The position numbers and the translations under genes are program-made. The notes beneath the pieces were generated by a model, which had not been told where the DNA came from, ran no database searches, and saw only the letters and a program-made list of their open reading frames with translations. A DNA stretch of 64,000 bases from Streptomyces sp. B21-083 (lineage in GTDB: Bacteria; Actinomycetota; Actinomycetes; Streptomycetales; Streptomycetaceae), in contig NZ_JARUND010000001.1 in assembly GCF_036898825.1 (NCBI RefSeq), positions 3,038,001-3,102,000 on the forward strand, read 5' to 3'. Position 1 is the first letter of the stretch; each line of letters opens with the position of its first letter. Below, one piece after another: positions 1 through 7,894 of the stretch.

Positions 1-612
1 CTTCATGCTCAGACCGGGCAGCGTGAAGGTTCCGGCGGTGGTGGCCCACGCCGTCTGCTTCACTCCGTACAGGTCCACTGTCTTCGCCCCCTGGCCGAAG
101 CCGTTGGGGTCCGACAGCTCCCCGCCGCCCTTCATGGCCGGGTCCTGCAGAGACTTGGCGGCGACGCCGATGTCCATGTCGCCGAACACAGCCTTGTCGG
201 CCTCGAGCTTCTCGACGTCGATGTACAGGTTCTTGGCAGTGACCTGCTTGTTCTTGTCGTCACTGTCGCCCGCATTCAGCAGCAGCGTGGCAGTGCCGAA
301 AAACGGGATTCTCGGCGTGACGACCGACTGGCACATGTTCTGGATACGGGCATCGGCGAACGCCGACACCGCAACCGGGTGGGTGCCCTTCTCGCTCTTC
401 GAGTCGTCCATGTCGACGGCGCCGTACTGCGAGAAGCCGTCGCCATGGATGTAGTCAGCGCGGACCTTGAACGACTGGCCGGACACGCTGAACGAAGCGG
501 CGAGGGCACCCTGCGCGAGGGCGACACCTATACATGCCGTAGCGGCGACGCTGGGCACCATGACCACAGCGAAGCGCTTCCATCTTGTCCCGCCACGCAC
601 CTGGGACTCCAT
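1..612 (-). CDS. DUF6230 family secreted/membrane-anchored protein (partial, 3' end off window)
   Basis: The reading frame is open for all 204 codons from ATG at 612 to the left edge, with AAGGAGG just upstream (617-623). The N-terminus is basic (WKRF) followed by a hydrophobic stretch at about residues 14-38, a signal peptide or single membrane anchor. The rest is a soluble domain with the segments HGDGFSQYGAVDM and AFADARIQNMCQSV that I associate with the actinobacterial DUF6230 family, whose members usually precede a DUF6114 membrane gene; that partner would lie beyond the edge. Function unknown. The 686-bp upstream gap carries palindromic operator-like sites. Confidence 0.8.
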   Translation of the reverse strand, partial: MESQVRGGTRWKRFAVVMVPSVAATACIGVALAQGALAASFSVSGQSFKVRADYIHGDGFSQYGAVDMDDSKSEKGTHPVAVSAFADARIQNMCQSVVTPRIPFFGTATLLLNAGDSDDKNKQVTAKNLYIDVEKLEADKAVFGDMDIGVAAKSLQDPAMKGGGELSDPNGFGQGAKTVDLYGVKQTAWATTAGTFTLPGLSMK

Positions 613-991
613 ATTTCCTCCTTCTCGGACGTACATCTCCTGGCCCTGACTGCCCCAATGACGGCGGCTCAGCCGGGCAGGGATGGGAGAAGTGCTACGT
701 CCTCGGTAAGGAGAGCGCCCGCACTCGACGGCGCGAACAGCGCCCGAGTCACCGGCGATCACCCCCGAGCGACAATCACTGGTCGCGCCTGACGCACATC
801 ACGCACAACCTTGCCGGACAGGCTCCACCCCGAAGGGCGAAGACCCCCCTGTCCGAGAGCCGGCACCACTGCTGCCGACTCTGCCCGGTGGGGACCCAAC
901 AACTCCCGTCCGGCCGACTGGCTGTCGGCGTACGGGATAGGACCGAGCGTCGCCGATCGTGGTGCATTCTCGGCCCCCGCACAAGGGGGTT

Positions 992-1009
992 CGTTACTGG
1001 CTAGTAACG
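992..1009. promoter_or_regulatory. Palindromic operator-like site CGTTACT-N4-AGTAACG
   Basis: Perfect 7-bp arms CGTTACT (992-998) and AGTAACG (1003-1009) separated by GGCT. Symmetry and size fit a TetR-type operator; the TTACT/AGTAA arms recur at 1124-1136. The regulator is unknown. No regulator gene is adjacent except the TetR gene at 2458, which is 1.4 kb away. Confidence 0.5.
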
Positions 1010-1123
1010 GGCAGATAACCGTGCGGCGACCCGCGGGGGTCGTACGACAACGCTGGGTGGCCCTCAGGGGGGTGACAAAACGTTTACTTCCCGCCCCAAC
1101 TCCGACAGGACGACGCCCTTGGC

Positions 1124-1136
1124 TTACTCCAAGTAA
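1124..1136. promoter_or_regulatory. Palindromic site TTACT-N3-AGTAA
   Basis: Five-base arms TTACT (1124-1128) and AGTAA (1132-1136) around CCA. The arms match the core of the 992-1009 palindrome but the spacer is one base shorter. Probably a weaker copy of the same operator. Confidence 0.35.
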
Positions 1137-1148
1137 CAGCGGCCGCGA

Positions 1149-1165
1149 TTACCAAGATTTGGTAA
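1149..1165. promoter_or_regulatory. Palindromic site TTACCAA-N3-TTGGTAA
   Basis: Perfect 7-bp arms TTACCAA (1149-1155) and TTGGTAA (1159-1165) around GAT, 13 bp from the preceding palindrome. The arm sequence differs from the other two, so it may bind a second regulator. Confidence 0.4.
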
Positions 1166-1298
1166 AGCGCGACCGCTTGCGCACTCGATCGGCAAATTCT
1201 TCACCTGGAGAACACCCGCCGCGGTGTTTAGCGACAGGTCAGCCCACTGATCGAACAGCGGCCCCGCCGGCCCCCCTGCCCGGCCGCCGTCCGACCGC

Positions 1299-2276
1299 TC
1301 AGAACAACGCCCTCGCCAGCGCCCGTCGGGCCAGTGCGACCCGTGGATCATCCGCGCCGACGACCTCGAACAGCTCCAGCAGCCGCAGCCGTACGGCATC
1401 CCGGTCGTCGCCCGCCGTACGTGCCACCGTCTCGATGAGCCGCCCGAACGCGTCCTCGACATGGCCGCCCACCAGATCCAGGTCGGCCGCGAGGATCTGC
1501 GCCATCGGGTCACCCGGCTTCTCGGCGGCGTCCTTGCGCACCTGCTGCGGGTCGACGTCCTGCACCCGCTGGAGCAACTCGGCCTGCACGAGCCCGAGTT
1601 TGGCCTCCGTGTTGCCGGGGTCGTCGCTCAGTACGTTCTTGTACGCCTGCACCGCACCACCCAAGTCCCCCGCGTCCAGGGCCTGCACGGCGGCTTCGAG
1701 GAGCGCGTCGTACGGCCCGACCGGGGCCTGGGGGGCCGCGACGGGCTGGGCGCCGGGTTCGGCGTCCGCGTCGACGACAAGGCCGGTGAGGCCGAAGCGC
1801 TGCTCGGCGACCTGCACCAGCTGATCGAGGGTCTCGCGGATCTGCTGTTCACCGGCGGCACCCTGGAAGAGCGGCAGGGCCTGCCCGGCGACGACGGCGA
1901 AGACGGCCGGAATCCCCTGGATGCCGAACTGCTGCATCAGCATCTGGTTGGCGTCGACGTCGATCTTGGCGAGGAGGAAACGGCCGTTGTACTCGACGGC
2001 CAGCCGTTCGAGAACGGGGCTCAGTTGCTTGCACGGCTCGCACCACTCGGCCCAGAAGTCGATGACGACGGGGACCTCGGTGGACCGCTGCAGGACTTCG
2101 AGTTCGAACCCGGCCTCATCGACGTCGATGACGAGGTCGGCCGGCGCGACGGCACCTCCCCCGCCCTGCCGGGCGGATTCGGCGCGCGCCTGCTCCGCCT
2201 TCGACTTGGCCTCCTGGGCCGCCTTCACCGCGGCGAGGTCGACGACCCCGCTCATGGACATGTTCCGTGGCTGCAT
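1299..2276 (-). CDS. Thioredoxin-domain tetratricopeptide protein (YbbN/CnoX-like co-chaperone)
   Basis: 325 aa from ATG at 2276, with GGGGAGG about nine bases upstream. Residues 10-40 are an Ala/Lys/Glu-rich helical extension. A thioredoxin fold follows at about 50-155 with the active-site motif WCEPC (78-82) and the cis-proline region IQGIPA. The C-terminal half (about 185-325) is helical and TPR-like, ending near RRALARALF. This matches the YbbN-type architecture, which in E. coli is a holdase that hands substrates to chaperones. The CxxC is intact, so redox activity is possible. Monocistronic by position; divergent from the TetR gene. Confidence 0.88.
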   Translation of the reverse strand: MQPRNMSMSGVVDLAAVKAAQEAKSKAEQARAESARQGGGGAVAPADLVIDVDEAGFELEVLQRSTEVPVVIDFWAEWCEPCKQLSPVLERLAVEYNGRFLLAKIDVDANQMLMQQFGIQGIPAVFAVVAGQALPLFQGAAGEQQIRETLDQLVQVAEQRFGLTGLVVDADAEPGAQPVAAPQAPVGPYDALLEAAVQALDAGDLGGAVQAYKNVLSDDPGNTEAKLGLVQAELLQRVQDVDPQQVRKDAAEKPGDPMAQILAADLDLVGGHVEDAFGRLIETVARTAGDDRDAVRLRLLELFEVVGADDPRVALARRALARALF

Positions 2277-2457
2277 GCGTCTATCCTCCCCCGTCCGGCG
2301 CGCACATGTGAAAGGCGTAGTGAAAAGAGGTCCTGGTCGATGGGCGCCGCTTTCGCTACGAGCCGTAGCGTAACGGGAGTGGCAGCCCCCTGGGAAGCAC
2401 CTTTGAGTGACCTCCCTCACGGCCTCACAGGGCAGGAACCGCCGTTATGGTCATGCC

Positions 2458-3075
2458 ATGCAGAGCCGCAACCCCGTCAGCCGTACGGGACGCCCTCGCA
2501 GCGCCACCGCGGACGCGGCGATCCTGGCGGCGACGCGGGACGCCCTGGTCGAACTGGGCTGGTCCAAGCTGACCTTGGGGGACGTGGCCACGCGCGCGGG
2601 AGTGGCGAAGACGACTCTCTACCGCCGGTGGCCCGGAAAGAACGAACTGGTCGTCGACGCGGTGGCGGTCCTCTTCGACGAACTGGAGCTGCCCGACCGG
2701 GGCAGTCTCGCCGCCGACATCGAGGGCGTCGTCCTCCAGTTCGCGGCGATCCTCGTGCGCCCGGACACGAAGAGCGGCCTGATGGCGGTGGTCGCGGAGT
2801 CGACGCACGACGACGCGCTGCGCGAACGTATCCGTGCCTCGATCGTGGACCGGCAGAAGCGCCTGGTCCTGGAAGGCCGCTCCCGCGCGCAGCAGCGCGG
2901 CGAACTCCCCGCGGAAACAGACCCGGAGGAGGCCGCCCGCACGGTGGACCTGATCTTCGACATGGTGGCGGGGGCGGTGGTGCACCGCACGCTGGTGAGC
3001 GCGGAGCCGGTCGACCCCGAGTGGGCGGAGGCGTTCACGCGGGTGCTGCTGCTGGGGCTGCGCGGCAACCCGTAG
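2458..3075 (+). CDS. TetR/AcrR family transcriptional regulator
   Basis: 205 aa from ATG at 2458. The N-terminal helix-turn-helix spans about residues 25-70 and includes LGDVATRAGVAKTTLYRRWP, the characteristic TetR recognition helix. The C-terminal ligand-binding domain (about 75-205) resembles TetR_C families that bind small hydrophobic effectors. There is no clear Shine-Dalgarno next to the ATG and a GTTATGGT-like -10 lies about 8-14 bases upstream, so the mRNA may be leaderless. Targets unknown; the neighbouring genes are the thioredoxin-TPR gene (divergent) and a DUF3817 gene (convergent, 3 bp away). Confidence 0.9.
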   Translation: MQSRNPVSRTGRPRSATADAAILAATRDALVELGWSKLTLGDVATRAGVAKTTLYRRWPGKNELVVDAVAVLFDELELPDRGSLAADIEGVVLQFAAILVRPDTKSGLMAVVAESTHDDALRERIRASIVDRQKRLVLEGRSRAQQRGELPAETDPEEAARTVDLIFDMVAGAVVHRTLVSAEPVDPEWAEAFTRVLLLGLRGNP

Positions 3076-3078
3076 CGG

Positions 3079-3417
3079 CTATGCCTTGGCGGCCACCGGC
3101 GTCGGCTCCGCGAGCTGCGCCGCCAGCTCGTGGCTGACCCTGCGCTCCACGAAGAACGCGGCTGTGGGGATGGTGCCGGCGAGCAGGACCCACAGCTGCT
3201 TGCTGACCGGCCACTTCGCCTTGGAGCCCAGGTCGAAGGCGAAGACCAGGTACACGACGTACAGCCAGCCGTGCGCGATACCGACGACGCTGGTGAAGCT
3301 GTCGGCGCCCTTGAGGTCCAGGACGTACTTGGCGAACACGCCGAGGGTCAGCAGTACGAGCAGGACACCGGTGACGTAGGCCATGACGCGGTAGCGGGTC
3401 AGCACGCTCTTTTTCAT
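3079..3417 (-). CDS. DUF3817 domain membrane protein
   Basis: 112 aa from ATG at 3417 (MKKSVLTRYR). Three predicted transmembrane helices: residues about 10-33, 45-65 (AHGWLYVVYLVFAFDLG) and 72-92. The HGWLYVVYLVF and KWPVSKQLWVLLAGTIPTA motifs are typical of the DUF3817 family, small integral membrane proteins of unknown function. A second DUF3817 paralogue lies 1 kb away at 4361-4738. The GTG codons upstream of 3417 lack a better ribosome site, so the start is provisional. Confidence 0.82.
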   Translation of the reverse strand: MKKSVLTRYRVMAYVTGVLLVLLTLGVFAKYVLDLKGADSFTSVVGIAHGWLYVVYLVFAFDLGSKAKWPVSKQLWVLLAGTIPTAAFFVERRVSHELAAQLAEPTPVAAKA

Positions 3418-3474
3418 GCGTATGAGCGTAACCACCCGTTTCCGGCGATCTTCCGCCGACCCCACCGACCCCGC

Positions 3475-3984
3475 CTACTCCTCGGCGAAGTCGCTCGCCG
3501 CCACCCGCAACGGCCGGAGCATCGCGAAGATCTCCGCGCACTCCTCCGCGTCGTACGTCCCGAGGCCGAAGTCCATCGCCATCAGGTCGCGGGTCGCCGC
3601 GTCGACCGCCTCGCGGCCCTTCTCGGTGATCGTGGCGAGGGTGCCGCGGCCGTCGTTCGGGTTGGGGCGCCTGGCGACCAGGCCCGACTTCACCAGGCGG
3701 TCCACCGTGTTCGTGACCGACGTCGGGTGGACCATCAGACGCTCGCCGATCTTGGACATCGGCAGCTCGCCCGCCTTGGAGAAGGTGAGCAGCACCAGCG
3801 CCTCGTACCGCGCGAACGTCAGACCGTACGGTTTCACCACCGCGTCGACCTCCGCGAGGAGGATCTGCTGCGCGCGCATGATCGAGGTGATGGCGGCCAT
3901 GGACGGGACGTTGCCCCAGCGCTGCTTCCACAGTTCGTCGGCGCGTGCGATGGGGTCGAAGGGGAGACTGAGCGGCTTCGGCAC
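3475..3984 (-). CDS. MarR family transcriptional regulator
   Basis: 169 aa from ATG at 3984. A winged-helix domain covers about residues 45-140; the recognition helix includes MSKIGERLMVHPTSVTNTVDRL and the wing includes NPNDGRGTLATITEKG. MarR proteins are dimeric repressors released by small ligands. The N-terminal segment (DELWKQRWGNVPSMAAITSIMRAQQILLAEV) supplies part of the dimer interface. It sits between two DUF3817 genes on the same strand, which it may regulate. Confidence 0.9.
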   Translation of the reverse strand: MPKPLSLPFDPIARADELWKQRWGNVPSMAAITSIMRAQQILLAEVDAVVKPYGLTFARYEALVLLTFSKAGELPMSKIGERLMVHPTSVTNTVDRLVKSGLVARRPNPNDGRGTLATITEKGREAVDAATRDLMAMDFGLGTYDAEECAEIFAMLRPLRVAASDFAEE

Positions 3985-4039
3985 GGCACCAGACCTTACC
4001 GGCCGGTCACATGGTGGTCAGCCCCGTCTCGCCCTTCGG

Positions 4040-4065
4040 TCCGCCTCCCACAGGGGGAGGACGGA
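4040..4065 (-). terminator. Stem-loop downstream of the DUF3817-DUF77 gene pair
   Basis: TCCG-CCTCCC pairs with GGGAGG-CGGA with one bulged A at 4061 and a five-base loop. It lies just after the stop of the DUF77 gene (4071) on the minus strand. No T tract follows, so it may act as a 3'-end stabiliser rather than a classical terminator. Confidence 0.45.
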
Positions 4066-4070
4066 TGAGG

Positions 4071-4364
4071 TCAGCGGGCGAGGTGGCGTTCCACCGTCTC
4101 GACCTTGGAGGTCAGACCGTCGGTGACGCCGGGGCGGATGTCCGCCTTGAGGACGAGGGAGACACGTGGCGCGCGTTCCTCGACGGCGGCCACGGCACGT
4201 CTGACGACGTCCATGACCTCGTCCCAGTCGCCCTCGATGGACGTGAACATGGCGTCGGTGCGGTTGGGGAGGCCGGAGTCGCGGACGACTCGGACGGCCT
4301 CGGCGACGTACTCCCCCACGTCCTCGCCGACGCCGAGGGGCGTCACGGAGAAGGCGACGATCAT
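4071..4364 (-). CDS. Thiamine-binding (DUF77/MTH1187) family protein
   Basis: 97 aa, the usual length of the family. The sequence starts [20 protein letters not shown] and ends [10 protein letters not shown], with the family core [25 protein letters not shown]77 proteins are ferredoxin-like-fold tetramers, and some members (YkoF-related) bind thiamine or its pyrimidine moiety; the true ligand here is not known. The ATG overlaps the TGA of the upstream DUF3817 gene in an ATGA junction (4361-4364), so the two are translationally coupled. Confidence 0.88.
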   Translation of the reverse strand: MIVAFSVTPLGVGEDVGEYVAEAVRVVRDSGLPNRTDAMFTSIEGDWDEVMDVVRRAVAAVEERAPRVSLVLKADIRPGVTDGLTSKVETVERHLAR

Positions 4365-4738
4365 GCCTGGACCGCCCCGTCCTGCTCCTGCTGCTCCTGC
4401 TGCTCCTGACGGGCACGGGCGGCGATGGCCGCGTTGACCGCGTTCTCCGCCTCGCGGCGCAGTTTGCGCTCGGCGAAGAAGCCGCCGGTCGGCAGGACGG
4501 AGAGGACGAAGTAGAGGACGGCGGTCTTCGGGGACCACTTGGCGCGGCTCCAGGCGTCCGCCCAGAAGATCACGTAGAGGACGAAGAGAACGCCGTGGAC
4601 CATGCCCATGACGGGCACCGCGTTGAAGTCCGTGGTCCGCTTCAGCACCGAGCAGACCAGCAGGAGGAGGAAGGAAACGGCTTCGGGGGCCGAGACCAGC
4701 CGCAGACGGCGGAGGGCGGAGGCGGTCTTGATGTCCAC
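4361..4738 (-). CDS. DUF3817 domain membrane protein (second copy)
   Basis: 125 aa. Three predicted transmembrane helices at about residues 15-33, 43-62 ([20 protein letters not shown]) and 70-90, with the DUF3817 signatures [10 protein letters not shown] and [29 protein letters not shown]. The C-terminal tail is Ala/Glu/Gln-rich ([10 protein letters not shown]), a low-complexity addition absent from the copy at 3079-3417. Coupled to the downstream DUF77 gene by a 4-bp overlap. Function unknown. Confidence 0.85.
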   Translation of the reverse strand: MDIKTASALRRLRLVSAPEAVSFLLLLVCSVLKRTTDFNAVPVMGMVHGVLFVLYVIFWADAWSRAKWSPKTAVLYFVLSVLPTGGFFAERKLRREAENAVNAAIAARARQEQQEQQEQDGAVQA

Positions 4739-4966
4739 GGGTCACCTTCGGTGGGTCGCGTTACGAGGAGGGCGCTTTGTGAATGAATGCACAAACGTTT
4801 GCCCATTGTGACAGTCCCGGCTCGGGCGAACGGGACGGGGGTGTGGACGGCGGCGTGACCAGTGGTACGGACGGCGACGCGGCCCCTAGGGGGAGATTCG
4901 GGGGCGATCTCCACCTTCGGGATCTGTTGCCGGGGGTGCCCGGCGGGCTACCTTCGCCACGTGGCG

Positions 4967-5599
4967 ATGTTTCGACTTCAAGGCAGCAAGGTGCTGGCCA
5001 TCGACATGACCGGGGACGCCGTGAAGGCGAAGAACGGCTCGATGGTGGCGTACGACGGCCAGATGGACTTCAAGAAGCTCAGCGGCGGCGGCGAGGGCAT
5101 CCGGGGGATGGTCACCCGGCGGATCACCGGCGAGCAGATGACACTGATGGAGGTGAAGGGGCACGGGACGTGCTGGTTCGCCGACCGCGCCTCCGAGATC
5201 AACCTTGTCGGCCTCCAGGGGGACAAGCTGTACGTCGAGTCGAGCAACCTGCTGGCGACCGACGCGGGCCTGCGTACGGGCACGTCGTTCACCGGGATGC
5301 GCGGCGCCTCGCAGGGCAACGGTCTGTTCACGACGACCGTCGAGGGGCACGGCCAGGCGGCGATCATGTCGGACGGGCCGGCGGTGGTGCTGCGTGTGAG
5401 CCCTCAGTTCCCGCTGACCGTCGACCCGGGGGCGTACATCGCGCACCAGGGCAACGTCCGGCAGTCCTTCCAGTCCGGCGTGACGTTTCGCACGTTCATG
5501 GGCGAGGGCGGTGGCGAGGCCTTCCAGATCCGCTTCGAGGGCGACGGCCTGGTGTACGTCCAGCCCAGTGAGCGCAACACGATCGCCGGGGACGTGTGA
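4967..5599 (+). CDS. AIM24 family protein (copy 1)
   Basis: 210 aa from ATG at 4967; an in-frame GTG two codons earlier (4961) is the alternative start. The protein is a double-psi/TRAP-like beta-rich AIM24 domain (TIGR00266-type), with GSMVAYDGQMDFKK near the N-terminus and repeated Gly-rich turns such as GMRGASQGNGLFTTTVEGHG. No ribosome site is visible and TACCTT lies six bases before the GTG, suggesting a leaderless transcript. First of three AIM24 genes in a row; the next starts one base after its stop. The bacterial function is not established; the yeast homologue is a mitochondrial inner-membrane organiser. Confidence 0.85.
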   Translation: MFRLQGSKVLAIDMTGDAVKAKNGSMVAYDGQMDFKKLSGGGEGIRGMVTRRITGEQMTLMEVKGHGTCWFADRASEINLVGLQGDKLYVESSNLLATDAGLRTGTSFTGMRGASQGNGLFTTTVEGHGQAAIMSDGPAVVLRVSPQFPLTVDPGAYIAHQGNVRQSFQSGVTFRTFMGEGGGEAFQIRFEGDGLVYVQPSERNTIAGDV

Positions 5600-5600
5600 C

Positions 5601-6251
5601 ATGCCCTTCCGTGAGATCAACTCCAAGATGGTCGAGGCGACCCTCATGCCCGGCCAGCGCCTGTTCAGTCAGCGCGGGGCGATGCTCGCCTACAAAGGCG
5701 AGGTGTCCTTCACGCCCAACGTGCAGGGCGGCCAGGGCGGGATCATGTCGATGATCGGCCGCAGGGTCGCCAACGAGGCCACCCCGCTGATGACGGTCGA
5801 GGGCAGCGGCACGGTCCTCTTCGGGCACGGCGGCCACCACATCCAGGTCGTCAACCTCACCGGGGACACGCTGTGCGTCGAGGCGGACCGCCTCCTCGCC
5901 TTCGACGGCACGCTCCAGCAGGGCACGATGTTCATGGGCTCGCAGGGCGGCGTCATGGGCATGGTCCGGGGCCAGGTGACGGGACAGGGACTGTTCACCA
6001 CCACCCTCAAGGGACACGGCGCGGTCGCCGTCATGGCCCACGGCGGGGTCATCGAGGTGCCGATCACCCCTCAGCGCCCGGTCCACGTCGACCCGCAGGC
6101 GTATGTCGCGCACCACGGCGACGTCCGCAACAAGCTGTCCACCGCGCTCGGCTGGCGCGACATGGTGGGCCGCGGCTCGGGCGAGGCGTTCCAGCTGGAG
6201 CTCAGCGGCAGCGGTGCGGTCTACGTCCAGGCGTCGGAGGAGAAGCTTTGA
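5601..6251 (+). CDS. AIM24 family protein (copy 2)
   Basis: 216 aa from ATG at 5601, one base after the stop of copy 1, so surely co-translated with it. It has the same beta-helical repeats: GAMLAYKGEVSFTPN, VEGSGTVLFGHGGHHIQVV and SQGGVMGMVRGQVTGQGLFTTTLKGHG. The C-terminus EAFQLELSGSGAVYVQASEEKL aligns with copy 1's EAFQIRFEGDGLVYVQPSE. The stop codon at 6249-6251 directly abuts an IS200/IS605-type right-end hairpin, so the last residues or the stop could have been altered by that insertion. Confidence 0.85.
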   Translation: MPFREINSKMVEATLMPGQRLFSQRGAMLAYKGEVSFTPNVQGGQGGIMSMIGRRVANEATPLMTVEGSGTVLFGHGGHHIQVVNLTGDTLCVEADRLLAFDGTLQQGTMFMGSQGGVMGMVRGQVTGQGLFTTTLKGHGAVAVMAHGGVIEVPITPQRPVHVDPQAYVAHHGDVRNKLSTALGWRDMVGRGSGEAFQLELSGSGAVYVQASEEKL

Positions 6252-6512
6252 ATCCTCCCCCAACTGAAGCAGGGGGATTCCTGGCTCACACCGCCTGCGG
6301 GTCAGCGACTCGACAGGTCTTCCACGATCAACACCAGCCGGGTTGAAACCAGCCCGGTTTGTACCGCAAAGCTTGGAGGTGCATGTGCTGTCTTGGTTCT
6401 CGATCAGCACGGCGTACGCGCTTGGTTCTCGCAACGCACGGCCGTCAGCCTACCCGACCGCGTGGGCGTTTCCCCGGCCTGCTGAAGACCGGGGCACCCT
6501 CGGAGGTCGCAG
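6252..6512 (-). mobile_element. Degenerate IS200/IS605 (IS1341-type) remnant with right-end hairpin
   Basis: The 261-bp gap between AIM24 copies 2 and 3 has no intact gene. Its left end (6252-6280) folds as TCCTCCCCC...GGGGGATTCC, and read on the minus strand it encodes PGIPLLQLGEDSK, the read-through signature found at the right end of Streptomyces TnpB-only elements (typically ...GEDV). By that polarity tnpB ran leftward on the minus strand, but no RuvC or zinc-finger coding remains. An 11-bp direct repeat CTTGGTTCTCG occurs at 6392-6402 and 6421-6431. The right boundary is not defined. It could be a decayed insertion or a small non-autonomous derivative. Confidence 0.55.
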
Positions 6513-7310
6513 GTGACCACCTACCCGGGCGCGGGGCCCGTCGTCCACGACCCGATGACGCTGCCGTCCGACGACAACGTGAACAACTACACCTTCTGCG
6601 TGGAGCTCAAGGGGAGCCAGTGGTTCCTGCAGAAGGGGAAGATGATCGCCTACTACGGGACGATCGACTTCAACGGCGTCGGACACGGCCGTCTGGACCG
6701 TCTCGTCCGTACGTCCTTTCATTCGCCTCTGCACGCGAGCGACTGGGTCGTCGCCGAGGGTTCGGGCAAGATGCTCCTCGCCGACCGGGCCTTCGACGTG
6801 AATTCATACGATCTGGAGGAGGGCAACCTGACCATTCGCTCCGGCAACCTTCTTGCTTTTCAGCCAAGTCTCGCGCTGAAGCAGTCGATCGTGCCGGGCT
6901 TCCTGACCCTCATCGGTACGGGCAAGTTCGTGGCCGCGTCGAACGGCCCGGTGGTGTTCATGGAACCCCCGATCCGGGTTGACCCGCAGGCCCTGGTCGG
7001 CTGGGCCGACTGCCCCTCCCCCTGCCACCACTACGACCATGGGTACATGACAGGCCTCATGGGCGGTCTACGTGCGATGACGGGCATCGGCGGGGCCTCC
7101 GGCGAGGAGCACCAGTTCGAGTTCGTCGGGGCCGGCACGGTGCTGCTCCAGTCGAGCGAGACACTGATGGCGGAGCAGGCCACCGGGGTGGTTCCGCCCG
7201 AGCCCGGGGTGCCGGGTGGCGGCGGGGCTCCCGCTGGCCATCCACAGCAACCGGGCGTACCGCGCCTTCCCGGACAGCTCGGCGACCTCCAGCGTCGCTT
7301 CGGGCTGTGA
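6513..7310 (+). CDS. AIM24 family protein (copy 3, with C-terminal Pro/Gly tail)
   Basis: 265 aa from GTG at 6513, preceded by GGAGG at 6502-6506. An AIM24 domain spans about residues 20-225 (KGSQWFLQKGKMIAYYGTIDFNG, GTGKFVAASNGPVVFMEPP, EEHQFEFVGAGTVLLQSSE). It has a His/Cys-containing insert (ADCPSPCHHYDHGYM, about 166-180) missing from copies 1 and 2, which could bind metal. The last 40 residues are Pro/Gly-rich and probably disordered. It follows copy 2 after the IS remnant and was presumably part of the same operon before the insertion. Confidence 0.85.
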   Translation: MTTYPGAGPVVHDPMTLPSDDNVNNYTFCVELKGSQWFLQKGKMIAYYGTIDFNGVGHGRLDRLVRTSFHSPLHASDWVVAEGSGKMLLADRAFDVNSYDLEEGNLTIRSGNLLAFQPSLALKQSIVPGFLTLIGTGKFVAASNGPVVFMEPPIRVDPQALVGWADCPSPCHHYDHGYMTGLMGGLRAMTGIGGASGEEHQFEFVGAGTVLLQSSETLMAEQATGVVPPEPGVPGGGGAPAGHPQQPGVPRLPGQLGDLQRRFGL

Positions 7311-7372
7311 GCGGTAGTCTGCGGAGTGTGACGTCGAACATGTGCGCGCCGTCACGCCACCCTCACTAGTTC

Positions 7373-7402
7373 GCCTTTCAACCTTTTAGGTAGACTTCAT
7401 TC
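7373..7402 (+). promoter_or_regulatory. Candidate promoter of the MarR gene (leaderless)
   Basis: A TAGACT hexamer at 7391-7396 places +1 at about 7403, the A of the ATG start codon, so the transcript is probably leaderless. The surrounding segment (7370-7400) is conspicuously AT-rich for this genome. A convincing -35 is not visible. Confidence 0.4.
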
Positions 7403-7879
7403 ATGGAGACCGAGACGGCCACAAGCTGGCTGACCGACGCGGAGCAGTGCGCCTGGCGCACCCACCTGGAGGTCAACAGGCTCTTGACCTACCAGCTCGA
7501 AAGGGACCTGCAACCGTTCGGCCTGACGATGAACGACTACGAGATCCTCGTGAACCTCTCCGAGTCCGAGGGCGTCCGCATGCGGATGAGCGACCTCGCG
7601 TCCGCCACCCTCCAGTCCAAGAGCCGGCTCTCCCACCAGATCACCCGCATGGAGAACGCGAACCTGGTCCGCCGCGAGAACTGCGAGTCCGACCGGCGGG
7701 GTCTGTACGCGGTGCTCACCGAGCAGGGCATGGACACGATGAACAAGGTCGCGCCTCATCATGTGGCGTCCGTGCGGCGGCACTTCATCGAACTGCTGAC
7801 CCCCGAGGCGCTGGCCCAGCTCAGCACGTCGCTCAAGCCGATCGCTCAGCACCTGCGCGGCCACCGGGGCCGGCCGTAG
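7403..7879 (+). CDS. MarR family transcriptional regulator
   Basis: 158 aa from ATG at 7403. Winged-helix MarR domain: MNDYEILVNLSES leads into the HTH (RMSDLASATLQSKSRLSHQITRMENANLV) and the wing (RRENCESDRRGLYAVLTEQG). The conserved DxRG of the wing is present as SDRRG. It follows the AIM24 genes on the same strand after a 92-bp gap with its own promoter, and ends convergently 15 bp from a sensor kinase gene. Ligand and targets unknown. Confidence 0.9.
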   Translation: METETATSWLTDAEQCAWRTHLEVNRLLTYQLERDLQPFGLTMNDYEILVNLSESEGVRMRMSDLASATLQSKSRLSHQITRMENANLVRRENCESDRRGLYAVLTEQGMDTMNKVAPHHVASVRRHFIELLTPEALAQLSTSLKPIAQHLRGHRGRP

Positions 7880-7894
7880 GTCCTCCTCGACTGA

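Larger units (their letters stand above)
613..1298. other. 686-bp intergenic region upstream of the DUF6230 gene
   Basis: No credible gene on either strand: the short open frames lack start context and codon bias. The stretch contains three perfect palindromes (992-1009, 1124-1136, 1149-1165) described separately, and is locally less GC-rich around 1080-1210 than the flanking genes, as expected for a promoter region. Nothing else recognised. Confidence 0.6.
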
